The notes beneath the pieces were generated by a model, which did no database searches, had not been told where the DNA came from, and saw only the letters and a program-made list of their open reading frames with translations. Made by a program: the position numbers and the translations under genes. Below are positions 37,425 through 45,980 of a stretch of DNA of 64,000 bases, one piece after another. The stretch comes from Nitrosospira sp. Nsp11 (lineage in GTDB: Bacteria > Pseudomonadota > Gammaproteobacteria > Burkholderiales > Nitrosomonadaceae), in NCBI RefSeq assembly GCF_900142705.1, contig NZ_FRBV01000016.1:1-64000 (forward strand). The letters run 5' to 3'. Within the stretch, counting starts at the first letter, position 1, and every line of letters begins with the position of its first letter.

Positions 37425-38012
37425 ATGGCCTTTATCGCTCCAAAACCTCCACAACAGGCGCTGGATGCCGTGCATTCCATTTTCCTGGACTTGAGCAGGA
37501 ACCGCGCATTCAGAACTCCCGCCCTACGCAATGCTACCGGGCCTCTGCAGCTCACCGAGCCGCATCAGGTATTCACATTGGGCCTCACCGACCTTGTGGC
37601 CGGAAACGGTCTCGATGCTGCCAAGCCAACCGGATGGCGCTACCTCGTACAGGAGGGCGACAATGTCCTCGCTTCCGCCGAGACGGTTGCTGGACCCCAG
37701 GGGGAGCAGGTTTTCTCGGCTTTCAACGAAGGCCGCTTCGTCGACTCGAGCGCGAAGGCAATGCGCGCAGTGAGGGAGTTTCCGGAATTGGGACAAGGCG
37801 GTTTTGAACTGCGGCTTCTCAGCGTTCCCGGACTCTATGTTCAGGCCCTCTGGCTTCATGACCCGCAGGGAAAAGGCGATCTCCTGCAGCCCCTAGCGCC
37901 TTCTCCGGTGGAAACGCCGGGAGATAGACCGGCTCCGGCCGCCGTGCTGCTCAAGGAGCTTGCCGCCAGGGCCCGCGTACCGATTGAGGCGCCTGATAGA
38001 ACTGGCGGATGA
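37425..38012 (+). CDS. Unknown partner of the propeller-protease, possible chaperone, inhibitor or immunity protein
   Basis: 195 residues, RBS GAGGAG 7 bases before the ATG, 10 bases after the protease stop, so a two-gene operon. I do not recognise a family. The N-terminal half (APKPPQQALDAVHSIFLDL) is amphipathic; the middle is mixed alpha/beta (GWRYLVQEGDNVLASAETV, GGFELRLLSVPGLYVQALWLHD). The C-terminus is Pro-rich with a terminal helix (VLLKELAARARVPIEA). No cysteines, signal or membrane span. Its place and tight spacing suggest it controls or binds the protease. This is inference from context only. Confidence 0.75.
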   Translation: MAFIAPKPPQQALDAVHSIFLDLSRNRAFRTPALRNATGPLQLTEPHQVFTLGLTDLVAGNGLDAAKPTGWRYLVQEGDNVLASAETVAGPQGEQVFSAFNEGRFVDSSAKAMRAVREFPELGQGGFELRLLSVPGLYVQALWLHDPQGKGDLLQPLAPSPVETPGDRPAPAAVLLKELAARARVPIEAPDRTGG

Positions 38013-38517
38013 TCCGTTGAGTTCGCGTGACAACAAAACGGCTGCAGCGCGGCACCTGTTTTGCTAGCGGCGTACTAAAAGTTGCACCGTTGCTTCAACT
38101 TGAGAGCTTTTCATGCGTACCCGATACGCTGTAGACTTGCACCGCTACAGCGCCCACTGTCGGTCTATTACCAGATGGCGGGAGTGTGAATAGCCGAAAA
38201 TCTTGGAGATTCGTAAGCCGGGGTTTGCTCATCCAACATGAGCACCGGTGAGAAGTCGGAAGACCAATGGAAGCGCTGGAAACCTTGAACCGCGGATATG
38301 GGCATAATACGGTCGCCATCGCCTCTGCCGGAACCAATAGAATCCGGGGGGCGTAGGGAATGGGATGCCGTTCTGCTACACGACAAGCCTGAGCACCGTG
38401 CCTGTCGCTCAGGCGCGTTAAAGAACAAGCCATGGAAATCCGTAGAGCTATTTCATCATCTCCATCAGGGAATGTCGTAAGCCCGATTAACCAATACTAA
38501 AAATGGAGTTCTCAAAT
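38013..38517. other. Intergenic, no gene recognised
   Basis: About 500 bases with short ORFs on both strands (38095-38433 minus, 38298-38480 plus) that lack ribosome sites and recognisable motifs. The composition is even and the ORFs mirror each other, so they are probably chance. It may be an eroded repeat element. Confidence 0.5.
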
Positions 38518-38805
38518 ATGAATAAGACTGAATTCATTGAAGCAATAGCCACCAGGACTGGCTGCAGCAAAGCCGACGCGAGCCGCACCGTTGGCGCACT
38601 GGTCGAAATTATTTCGGATACGCTACAAAAAGGGGATTCACTTTCATTGCCCGGGTTCGGGTCTTTTGAAGTACGCGAACGTGCTGCGCGCACCGGCCGC
38701 AACCCGAGGACGGGTGAAGAGCTGGAGATTGCCGCGTCCAGGATTCCGGCATTCAAGCCGGGCGCGACACTCAAGGCTGCGGTCAATGACGCCGGGAAGA
38801 AGTAA
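38518..38805 (+). CDS. HU-type histone-like DNA-binding protein
   Basis: 95 residues from the ATG at 38518; GGAG lies 10 bases before it, and the frame is open only five more codons. MNKTEFIEAIATRTGCSKADASR and GDSLSLPGFGSFEVRERAARTGRNPRTGEELEIAASRIPAFKPG are the classic HU/IHF dimer fold with the PRTG arm and the proline at the arm tip. It bends and compacts DNA. The LSLPGFGSF variant and short length fit an HU rather than IHF subunit. Confidence 0.93.
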   Translation: MNKTEFIEAIATRTGCSKADASRTVGALVEIISDTLQKGDSLSLPGFGSFEVRERAARTGRNPRTGEELEIAASRIPAFKPGATLKAAVNDAGKK

Positions 38806-39095
38806 ATCAACGGCGAAAATCCCGTCTTTGCTTATAGCAGCGGCCCGATGCGCTTAACCTGAATTGGGTGGTTGAACTGGGTGGAGCGCGTGGTTTGTGA
38901 CGTGAAGAGCTGGTGCGGCCTTGAAGCGGGAGCGCACCCCGATGCGCGTAGAACGCGATCGCGGCATCTCCTACGTTGCCCGACCTCCGCTTTGCGAGGC
39001 CCTTCGACGCTTCGGGGCGCGATTCCATTCCAAGGAGTTGCGACTTAACCCTGTGCCGCAAAAACACAGAGTTTCTGACACTACCATATAAGGTG

Positions 39096-39155
39096 AAGTA
39101 GGTCAGGCTGCGCCCGACAATTAAAAAATGATACCGGGCATAGCCCGGCCTACTT
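39096..39155. repeat. REP-like palindromic element
   Basis: Outer arms AAGTAGG and CCTACTT enclose a second, perfect hairpin CCGGGC-ATA-GCCCGG (39134-39148). Elements of this GTAGG...CCTAC form are scattered through many proteobacterial genomes. A related hairpin with the same GATACNGGGC stem start follows at 39196. Confidence 0.6.
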
Positions 39156-39195
39156 TAGGGTTTAAAATATCGTTTACGGGAAATAGAACATCTAA

Positions 39196-39230
39196 AAAAA
39201 CGATACAGGGCAATGCCCGGTATCGTTTTT
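39196..39230 (-). terminator. Terminator of metE
   Basis: A 16-position stem with one mismatch (AAAAACGATAC-GGGC / GCCC-GTATCGTTTTT) encloses an AAT loop; T-runs on both sides let it act in either direction. It lies 80 bases beyond the metE stop. Confidence 0.88.
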
Positions 39231-39310
39231 AAAGTATCGTTCACGAGGAAAGAGAATATCCACTTCTGGTCGTCATGCTGGCCTGATGGGATCTTCGTTT
39301 TATGATCAGC

Positions 39311-41632
39311 TCATGCCACGGCGCTAGCGGATCCGGTTTTCGAAACCTCCAACCGAGCGCGTAACAGCCGCGCTGCTTCGACCATTCTTTCCAATGCCGT
39401 AGTCACTTCCGGCCAGTTTCGTGTCTTCAGGCCGCAGTCGGGGTTCACCCAGAGTTGCCCTGGATCGATCACCAGACAGGCTTTTTCCAGCAGTTCGAGC
39501 ATCTCGGCGGTTTGAGGAATCCGCGGCGAATGAATGTCATAGACGCCGGGACCTATCTCGTTGGGATATTTGAAATGGCCGAACCCATCGAGCAATTCCA
39601 TGCGTGAGCGGGAGGTTTCGATGGTAATCACGTCCGCATCCATGTCGGCAATGGCGGGCAGGATATCGTTGAACTCCGAATAACACATATGGGTGTGTAT
39701 CTGCGTATCATCCCTTACACCCGAGCTGGCGACACGGAATGCTTCCACTGCCCATTGAAAATATCCGTTCCAATCACGTTTTTTCAATGGCAGCCCCTCG
39801 CGAAAAGCAGGCTCGTCAATCTGAATAATGCCTATGCCGGCCTGCTCCAGGTCCACAACTTCGTCCCGGATGGCGAGCGCGAGCTGGAGGGCCGTAAGCG
39901 AACGCGGCTGGTCGTCACGCACGAACGACCACATCAGCATCGTTATCGGGCCGGTCAGCATGCCCTTGACGGGCTTTTCGGTCTGGCTCTGCGCGAACTG
40001 AATCCAGTCCACCGTCATAGGCTCGGGCCGGTAGATATCGCCATATAGAACAGGTGGCTTAACGCAACGGGAACCGTAGCTTTGCACCCAGCCATTCTCG
40101 GTAAAAGCGTAACCCCACAATTGCTCGCCGAAATATTCCACCATGTCGTTGCGCTCAGGTTCCCCATGCACGAGTACGTCCAGCCCAATTTCTTCCTGTT
40201 TTTTTATCGCCAGCCGTATCTCATTACGCATTGCTTCCAGATACTGCAAATTGCCGAGTTCGCCTTTTTTGAAGGCAGCACGAGCGTGGCGAATCTCCGG
40301 CGTCTGGGGAAATGAACCAATGGTTGTTGTGGGTAGCGAAGGAAGCTGCAAACGTTGCCGTTGCAGTGCTTGCCGCACCGGGAATGGGCTTGCGCGCCCG
40401 ATATCATCCCGTACCAGACGTTGCAGGCGCTCCTGCATTACCGGGCTGTGTATGCGTGGCGATTCGGCGCGCGCTTGTCTTGCCCTGGTAGAGGCATCCA
40501 ATACGTCGCGTATCGCGTTTTCTCCCTGATTCAACCCGCGACCGAGTATCGAAACCTCGCTCAATTTCTGCGCGGAAAATGCCAGCCAGCTTTTGATTTC
40601 CTCATCCAACCGGGTTTCCAGTTCGAGATCTACCGGGCAATGCAGAAGGGAGCAACTGGGCGCAACCCATAGCTGCTCACCCAGGATGGACTGCGCACGT
40701 GACAGAATCGAGAATGCCTGCGCAAGATCGGCACGCCACACATTCCGGCCATCGATGATACCGAGCGACAGTATTTTGTCGGCAGGGTAACCCTCAAGAA
40801 AAGTATCGAGTTGACCCGGTGCGCGGCACAAATCGATATGCAAACCATTGACCGGCAGCTTTTTCAAGCGTCCAGCATGATTGTCCACGGCTTCAAAATA
40901 GGTCGCCAGCAGTAGCTTGGGTAACTTCGGCGCGCTGCTCTCCGCTCCCTGCAAGGCTGCGTAGGCCTGGTCCAGGCCACGTAACCAATTGTCATCCAGA
41001 TCGAGCGCCAGCAATGGCTCGTCGATTTGCACCCATTCAACGCCCAGGGCAGCAAGCTGGACAAGAATGTCGCGATAAACCGGCAGCAGATGAGGCAGCA
41101 AGTCCAGGCGATTGAATCCAGGGGTGGTTTCCTTGCCAAGATATAAATAGGTGAGCGGCCCGATCAACACCACTTTCGGTGAAATGCCGAGAGCCTGTGC
41201 CTCGGCCACTTCCCTGAAGAGTTGCGGCGAAGCGATACGGAATGTGGTCTGTGCATCGAATTCCGGGACAATGTAGTGATAGTTGGTATCGAACCACTTG
41301 GTCATCTCCATCGCCGGTTGATCCGCCGTCCCCCGCGCCATTGCGAAATACAAGTCCAGTCCGACTTCGTCGTTGCCAGCGTTAAACCGGGCGGGTATCG
41401 CACCGAGCAATGCCGTCATATTCAGCATTTGATCGTATAGTGCGAAATCGCCGGCCGGAATGAGATCGATGCCGGTTTCACGCTGCAGCAGCCAGTGCCG
41501 CTTTCTTATTTCAGCTGCCGTGGTTTCCAGTTGTTCGTCGTTGATATCGCCGCGCCAGTAGGCCTCGAGTGCCTGCTTCAGCTCACGCCGCGCGCCGATG
41601 CGCGGAAAACCCAGGTTATGTGTCAGTGCCAT
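39311..41632 (-). CDS. metE: Cobalamin-independent methionine synthase
   Basis: 773 residues, the usual length. The N-terminal domain begins [25 protein letters not shown], and the C-terminal barrel holds the zinc and homocysteine site: [12 protein letters not shown] (His, Cys), a Glu in METS-like [11 protein letters not shown], and [12 protein letters not shown] (Cys). It transfers a methyl group from 5-methyl-tetrahydrofolate polyglutamate to homocysteine. It is divergent from metR with a MetR box in the 110-base gap. No B12 riboswitch is visible there, although the window also encodes a corrinoid adenosyltransferase. Confidence 0.97.
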   Translation of the reverse strand: MALTHNLGFPRIGARRELKQALEAYWRGDINDEQLETTAAEIRKRHWLLQRETGIDLIPAGDFALYDQMLNMTALLGAIPARFNAGNDEVGLDLYFAMARGTADQPAMEMTKWFDTNYHYIVPEFDAQTTFRIASPQLFREVAEAQALGISPKVVLIGPLTYLYLGKETTPGFNRLDLLPHLLPVYRDILVQLAALGVEWVQIDEPLLALDLDDNWLRGLDQAYAALQGAESSAPKLPKLLLATYFEAVDNHAGRLKKLPVNGLHIDLCRAPGQLDTFLEGYPADKILSLGIIDGRNVWRADLAQAFSILSRAQSILGEQLWVAPSCSLLHCPVDLELETRLDEEIKSWLAFSAQKLSEVSILGRGLNQGENAIRDVLDASTRARQARAESPRIHSPVMQERLQRLVRDDIGRASPFPVRQALQRQRLQLPSLPTTTIGSFPQTPEIRHARAAFKKGELGNLQYLEAMRNEIRLAIKKQEEIGLDVLVHGEPERNDMVEYFGEQLWGYAFTENGWVQSYGSRCVKPPVLYGDIYRPEPMTVDWIQFAQSQTEKPVKGMLTGPITMLMWSFVRDDQPRSLTALQLALAIRDEVVDLEQAGIGIIQIDEPAFREGLPLKKRDWNGYFQWAVEAFRVASSGVRDDTQIHTHMCYSEFNDILPAIADMDADVITIETSRSRMELLDGFGHFKYPNEIGPGVYDIHSPRIPQTAEMLELLEKACLVIDPGQLWVNPDCGLKTRNWPEVTTALERMVEAARLLRARLEVSKTGSASAVA

Positions 41633-41724
41633 TGATTATTCCCCACGTAAGTTGCCGGTTGCAGTAAGGGATGATTGTGTGGCAGACTAAACTATGAATC
41701 AAATGAAATTTAGTTGAAGATTAA

Positions 41725-41737
41725 TGAATAATATTCA
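41725..41737. promoter_or_regulatory. MetR binding site in the metE-metR gap
   Basis: TGAATAATATTCA is an exact match to the enterobacterial MetR consensus TGAA-N5-TTCA. It ends 5 bases before the metR ATG. A degenerate second half-site series (TGAATCAAATGAAA) lies about 30 bases to the left, nearer metE. Confidence 0.75.
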
Positions 41738-41742
41738 TACCT

Positions 41743-42672
41743 ATGTCACTTGTATCCATTCTTGAATTACGCCACCTTCGCACGCTCGCAGCGTTGCACG
41801 AGACAGGAAGTGTTTCACGCGCTGCCAAGCGCGTACACCTTACCCAATCCGCGTTATCACATCAGATCAAGGCGTTGCAGACTCATTATGGACTATCGAT
41901 AGTACAGCGGCGCGGGCAAACCGTCGAACTCACCGATGCCGGCAAGCATCTGGTTTCACTCGCGGGAAAAGTCCTGGAGGACATCCAGGCAACCGAACGA
42001 AGTCTCGCAATCATGTCGCAGCAGGCAACAGGCAGTTTGCGCATCGCGCTGGAATGCCACACCTGTTTCGATTGGTTGATGCCGCTCATGGATGCTTTTC
42101 GCCAGCACTGGCCGGAGGTGGAGCTGGATCTGGTATCCGGATTTCACAGTGATCCCATCAAACTCCTGGAGGAAGGCGGCGCGGATGTGGTGATTGGATC
42201 TGAGCATAAGCGGCGGCGCGGCATTATCCATCATCCGCTATTCAGCTTCGAGATTCTGGCGGTACTGGCGCCGGAGCACCCCTTACGGACGAAACGGGTA
42301 CTGAAAGCGATGGACTTCGCCGCTGAAACCCTTATTACCTATCCGGTACCGGAAGATCGTATCGACCTGATTCTCAACGTGCTGAAGCCCGCCGGTATCC
42401 AGCCGCAACGGCGCACGGCGGAACTCACCGTGGCTATCCTGCAACTGGTAGCCAGCCGGCGCGGCGTTGCCGCCTTACCCAGCTGGGGAATCAAAAGCTA
42501 CGTCGACCATGACTATGTTATTGCCCGCCGTATTGGCGCGCACGGATTATGGAGCGACCTATATGCGTCCACACTTACGGAAACCGCTTCCCGCCCCTAT
42601 TTACGTGATTTTCTGGTAACCGCGAAGAATACCTGTTTCGCTACGCTGGATGGAATTGTGCCGGTGGATTGA
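41743..42672 (+). CDS. metR: LysR-family regulator of methionine synthesis
   Basis: 309 residues. The N-terminal helix-turn-helix is LRHLRTLAALHETGSVSRAAKRVHLTQSALSHQIKALQ. The effector domain starts GSLRIALECHTCFDWLMPLMDAFRQHWPEVELDL; the ECHTCFDWLMP segment is characteristic of MetR. It activates metE in response to homocysteine and usually represses itself. Divergent position relative to metE and the exact TGAA-N5-TTCA site support the name. Confidence 0.95.
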   Translation: MSLVSILELRHLRTLAALHETGSVSRAAKRVHLTQSALSHQIKALQTHYGLSIVQRRGQTVELTDAGKHLVSLAGKVLEDIQATERSLAIMSQQATGSLRIALECHTCFDWLMPLMDAFRQHWPEVELDLVSGFHSDPIKLLEEGGADVVIGSEHKRRRGIIHHPLFSFEILAVLAPEHPLRTKRVLKAMDFAAETLITYPVPEDRIDLILNVLKPAGIQPQRRTAELTVAILQLVASRRGVAALPSWGIKSYVDHDYVIARRIGAHGLWSDLYASTLTETASRPYLRDFLVTAKNTCFATLDGIVPVD

Positions 42673-42734
42673 ATGAATGCCGATCGGCAAAAACGGGAAG
42701 ATAGGGAGAAGAAGTTGCAATGGGTATGAATCCG

Positions 42735-42768
42735 CTGGTGAGCAAACGAACTGTTGTCTGCTCACCAG
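42735..42768. terminator. Hairpin between convergent metR and the CADD-like gene
   Basis: CTGGTGAGCA (42735-42744) and TGCTCACCAG (42759-42768) pair perfectly over 10 bases around a 14-base loop. There is no long T-run. Confidence 0.6.
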
Positions 42769-42784
42769 TGACCAGTGCAGGGAG

Positions 42785-43528
42785 TTAATGCAAGGTAACG
42801 ACGGTCCTGTCTTCGCAGGCCAGGTCGGAACAATAATTCTCATACACGCCATCGAGAAAACCCCAAAGCGCATCGCACGCACGGATAGTTGCTGCCACTA
42901 CCTCAGCCTGTTTCTCCTCAGTATCAGCAAAGCGTTCAATCAAGGTCCATTCAGCTTGTGAGTGATATACGTCGGCTTCCTGGTGTACCGAAAAGAATTC
43001 GTAACTGTCCGGATCATCCATTCCATAAAATTTAACCAGCCCGTCAATTTTTACGGCAGCGATTGACGGCACCTGGGATTCAAAAGCGTGCATTGCGGCC
43101 AAACCTGCATAAAACGGCTGGTTCAGGCAGATGTCGCGGAATGTCGATACCAGCCTGGCCGTGTCCGGCAAAGCCGTCGCACGAGCCAGGTCCTTGTCGC
43201 TCGAACCCAGGGCCAGCGCAAAATTCTTCCATAGAGCGGGATGGTTTTTTTCTCCATGCTCTTCGCTGATCAGGTTTTTCAGCACTTCCTGGCGGACGCT
43301 GATGTCACCACTATTTGCTTCACTGTGAAAATGCGGCGTATTGAAATGTACCGCGCTCAGATACGTCGGCTCGGCCAGTACGTTATGAAAATATTGTTCT
43401 GCGTACCCGCGCAATTGCTCCTTGGAGAGCTTGCCTTCTGTCCAGGCCACATAAAAAGGATGCTTGAGCAGGTGCTTGGCGTTAATGATGGAATCGATCT
43501 TTTGCTTGAGAGATACGGTGGTCGTCAT
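42785..43528 (-). CDS. CADD/CT610-like haem-oxygenase-fold protein, candidate self-sacrificing 4-aminobenzoate synthase
   Basis: 247 residues. Helical PqqC/TenA-like fold with a di-metal site: EEHGEKNHPALW, YESQ-like FESQVPSIAAVKI and HQEADVYHSQAEW give the expected Glu and His ligands. HPFYVAWTEGKL near the N-terminus aligns with the region of chlamydial CADD that contributes its own tyrosine (Tyr27) to make para-aminobenzoate; the equivalent here is Tyr26. Established knowledge: Chlamydia CT610 and the Nitrosomonas europaea homologue rescue E. coli pab mutants. If orthologous, this gene feeds folate synthesis and so also MetE next door. Good RBS AGAGGAAA. The pABA role is strong inference, not proved by sequence. 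Confidence 0.85.
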   Translation of the reverse strand: MTTTVSLKQKIDSIINAKHLLKHPFYVAWTEGKLSKEQLRGYAEQYFHNVLAEPTYLSAVHFNTPHFHSEANSGDISVRQEVLKNLISEEHGEKNHPALWKNFALALGSSDKDLARATALPDTARLVSTFRDICLNQPFYAGLAAMHAFESQVPSIAAVKIDGLVKFYGMDDPDSYEFFSVHQEADVYHSQAEWTLIERFADTEEKQAEVVAATIRACDALWGFLDGVYENYCSDLACEDRTVVTLH

Positions 43529-43992
43529 GATTTTCCTCTTGAAAGGGAGTGGATAATTAGCAGCCTATCATCACTCAGATAATACCGTTAAGTCAAATTT
43601 TGGTGATTGATTAACGGACGATTTAAATTTATTGCAAAAACTATCCGCACACGTCCTCCTGCGATATATCAAGAAACCCCGAGCACATCCGTGGAACCCT
43701 TATTTGGCAGCTAAGCTGTTAAAATCGGCGTGCTACGAATACGAAGCACGCCCCAGCGGGGCGACAGAGACACGAAACGCGCCCCAGCGAACGGCAGAGG
43801 TCCTTTGCGCCCTGCCAGGATAATAGCAGCACCAACGCGTGCAGCACAGCGAACATTGCAATGCACCGTTAAACCGCTTATGAGACATCAATCAGACTCA
43901 TGCCCGAGGAATCGCCCGCGCGTTGCCGCCCCTTGTCCGTTGCGCGTTCCATCCCACCACCCATGCCAATGTGTGCGGCTTTCGCGCCTGCA
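43529..43992. other. Long intergenic with compact hairpins; possible RNA
   Basis: No supported ORF. Between 43727 and 43816 three stems follow each other: GGCGTGCT/AGCACGCC (perfect, 10-base loop), CCCC-AGC-GGGG, and GGCAG/CTGCC. This is much more structured than the rest of the gap. It could be a small RNA or an attenuating leader. Confidence 0.4.
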
Positions 43993-44007
43993 TGAGAATT
44001 ATTCTCA
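43993..44007. promoter_or_regulatory. Fur-box-like palindrome
   Basis: TGAGAATTATTCTCA is a perfect 7-1-7 inverted repeat of the Fur type (TGANAAT-N-ATTNTCA). It lies 40 bases before the yqaA-type gene, where it could cover the promoter. Confidence 0.65.
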
Positions 44008-44046
44008 AATTTTTAGCTACCGGAGCTCTATTTTTTAGAAACTGTT

Positions 44047-44469
44047 ATGGATGAGCAATCAAGTCTGTTCGCCTTATTCATCAGCAGTTTTCTTGCTGCC
44101 ACCTTGCTCCCTGGCGGTTCAGAAGCGGTATTATTTGGCGTTTTAACAGGTTACCCGGAACTATATTGGTCTGCCTTGAGTGTCGCCTCGCTGGGCAACA
44201 CCCTGGGAGGCATGAGTTCCTACGCGATCGGGCTATTTTTGCCCGATGAAAAAACGCTCCTGAAAAACTCCGGGGGTAGCATGCGGGCCCTGCAGTGGGT
44301 ACGTACTCATGGCAGCCCGGTGCTACTGCTGGCGTGGGTGCCGATAATCGGCGACCTGCTGTGTGTCGCCGCCGGTTGGCTTCGAGTTAACTGGATATTG
44401 GCCATGCTGTTCATGGCGGCCGGAAAGTTCGCGCGTTACTGGGCAATCGCGGCAGCGATTACCGCATGA
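44047..44469 (+). CDS. YqaA-family (DedA-related) inner-membrane protein
   Basis: 140 residues with four hydrophobic spans. LFALFISSFLAATLLPGGSEAVL, SLGNTLGGMSSYAIGLFLP, SPVLLLAWVPIIGDLLCVAAGWLRVNW and FMAAGKFARYWAIAAA follow the YqaA pattern closely, including the PGGSE and PIIGD motifs of the SNARE-associated/DedA superfamily. The biological role is poorly known; relatives are lipid or small-solute flippases. A Fur-like site just upstream suggests iron control. Confidence 0.88.
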   Translation: MDEQSSLFALFISSFLAATLLPGGSEAVLFGVLTGYPELYWSALSVASLGNTLGGMSSYAIGLFLPDEKTLLKNSGGSMRALQWVRTHGSPVLLLAWVPIIGDLLCVAAGWLRVNWILAMLFMAAGKFARYWAIAAAITA

Positions 44470-44484
44470 CCTGATCACTCGCCA

Positions 44485-44544
44485 ATTGTGCACTTTGACA
44501 TGCACAATACCCAACAAAAAGCCGGCTATCGCTTATCGCCGGCT
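44485..44544. terminator. Two hairpins between convergent yqaA-type gene and grxD
   Basis: ATTGTGCA/TGCACAAT (44485-44492 and 44501-44508) is followed by AGCCGGC/GCCGGCT (44520-44526 and 44538-44544), the latter preceded by an A-run that becomes a T-run for grxD transcripts. Likely bidirectional termination. Confidence 0.75.
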
Positions 44545-44578
44545 CATTGTTCCATTGAATCAAATCCTCCAATTTAAC

Positions 44579-44896
44579 TCAATCTTTTTTACCCTGAAGC
44601 AACTTCTGCAATTCGCCGCTCTGGTACATTTCGCCAACGATATCGGAGCCGCCCACGAATTCGCCGTTTACGTAGAGTTGGGGAATGGTCGGCCAGTTTG
44701 AATATTCCTTGATACCCTGCCTTATTTGGGGTTCGGCAAGCACATCCACCGCGAAAATATCATTGACGCCGCAGGTATGGAGAATCTTGACAGCGTGGGC
44801 GGAAAAACCGCATTGAGGGGCATCGGGCGTGCCCTTCATATATAGCACAACGGGATGCGTGGTGACTTGCTGCTTGATGACTTCTTGTGTATTCAT
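44579..44896 (-). CDS. grxD: Monothiol glutaredoxin, CGFS type
   Basis: 105 residues. VVLYMKGTPDAPQCGFSAHAVKIL holds the CGFS active site; WPTIPQLYVNGEFVGGSDIV is the glutathione-binding end. It binds or transfers [2Fe-2S] clusters with glutathione and BolA partners. RBS AAGGAG 6 bases before the ATG. It is downstream of hemA-prfA-prmC on the same strand, the usual betaproteobacterial order. Confidence 0.97.
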   Translation of the reverse strand: MNTQEVIKQQVTTHPVVLYMKGTPDAPQCGFSAHAVKILHTCGVNDIFAVDVLAEPQIRQGIKEYSNWPTIPQLYVNGEFVGGSDIVGEMYQSGELQKLLQGKKD

Positions 44897-45023
44897 ATCG
44901 ACTCCTTCTTTTCCTTTTAAAAAACAAACCGTAAATTAGCTTAGGGGAAACCCGGGTCGTTTACAAGCGATTTGATTCGTCCGGTCAATATATCCCCGTT
45001 TCCATAATCAGTAACCCGTGGCT

Positions 45024-45857
45024 TTATGCAATATCAGGAGCTCCACCACTGACTCGCAGGATGCCCGCGAGATCGGGACGGGAAAATATCCTTACGAAAC
45101 CCGCTTCGCTCAATAATCGCCTGCAAGCTTCCGCCTGATCATAGCCATGTTCCATCAATAGCGCTCCACCTACGGCCAGGTGAGCGGGCGCGGCAGCGAT
45201 GATCGAGCGGATGCAATCCAGGCCTTCGCCCTCTGCCGCGAGCGCCAGGTGGGGTTCAAAGCGCAGATCGCCTTGAGTGAGATGTGGGTCGCCATCTGCA
45301 ATATAAGGGGGGTTAGACACGATGAGGTTGAATCTTTCACCGTTAAAGTCGGCGAACCAGTCAGCTTCGATGAAGCGCACATTATTGACATCGAGCTTGC
45401 AGGCATTTATTTTAGCAACCGCCAGGGCATCCGCGGAGAAATCTACTGCCACGATGTTAGCCAGGGGGCGGTGTTTTGCTATGGCTAGCGCGATAGCGCC
45501 GCTGCCGGTGCCAAGATCAAGAATTTTCCAGGGAAGGTCCAGCGGAATTCGCGCCAGCGCCAGATCCACCAGTAATTCCGTTTCAGGGCGAGGAATGAGA
45601 ACTGCCGGAGTGACTGTAAAACCCAGGCTGTAGAATTCTCGTTTGCCTATGAGATATGCAACGGGTTCCCCTCGAGCACGCCGTTCCGCCAGCAGACGAA
45701 AGGATTGTGCCTGTTTCGAATCAAGCGCCTGCTCGGCGTGAGCAATGAGGTGAGCGTGGCTGACATCGAGCACGTGTTGCAGCAGAATACGCGCATCGAT
45801 ATCGTCGATGTCGCGGCCCCATTGCTGTAGCGCATCCCGAATAGTGATCAGCTGCAT
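45024..45857 (-). CDS. prmC: Release-factor glutamine methyltransferase
   Basis: 277 residues from the ATG at 45857; a TTG six codons upstream is less likely. The N-terminal helical domain contains ARILLQHVLDVSHAHLIAH and PVAYLIGKREFYSLGF. The SAM core has LDLGTGSGAIALAIA and the substrate motif VSNPPYI. It methylates the Gln of the GGQ loop of RF1 and RF2; the target gene prfA lies immediately upstream on the same strand. Confidence 0.96.
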   Translation of the reverse strand: MQLITIRDALQQWGRDIDDIDARILLQHVLDVSHAHLIAHAEQALDSKQAQSFRLLAERRARGEPVAYLIGKREFYSLGFTVTPAVLIPRPETELLVDLALARIPLDLPWKILDLGTGSGAIALAIAKHRPLANIVAVDFSADALAVAKINACKLDVNNVRFIEADWFADFNGERFNLIVSNPPYIADGDPHLTQGDLRFEPHLALAAEGEGLDCIRSIIAAAPAHLAVGGALLMEHGYDQAEACRRLLSEAGFVRIFSRPDLAGILRVSGGAPDIA

Positions 45858-45980
45858 GGGTGGAATCAACCTCAAACTATGCCTTGGCGTTGCGGTCTAT
45901 CCGCGATACAGACAGATAGAACCGGAGGAAACAAGGGGTAGCAATTGAGGAAAATAGGGGAAACAAAAAAATGTATCGCC

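Larger units (their letters stand above)
38806..39310. other. Intergenic with hairpins; no gene seen
   Basis: About 500 bases between HU and metE. A minus-strand ORF (38807-39067) has no ribosome site or motif. The second half holds a REP-like palindrome and the metE terminator, listed separately. Confidence 0.6.

Noticed and set aside
38095-38480. Short ORFs on both strands between the partner gene and HU
   Set aside because: No ribosome sites, no motifs; they mirror each other.
41633-41742. Cobalamin riboswitch upstream of metE
   Set aside because: The 110-base gap is too short and contains no B12-box-like sequence; a MetR box explains regulation better.
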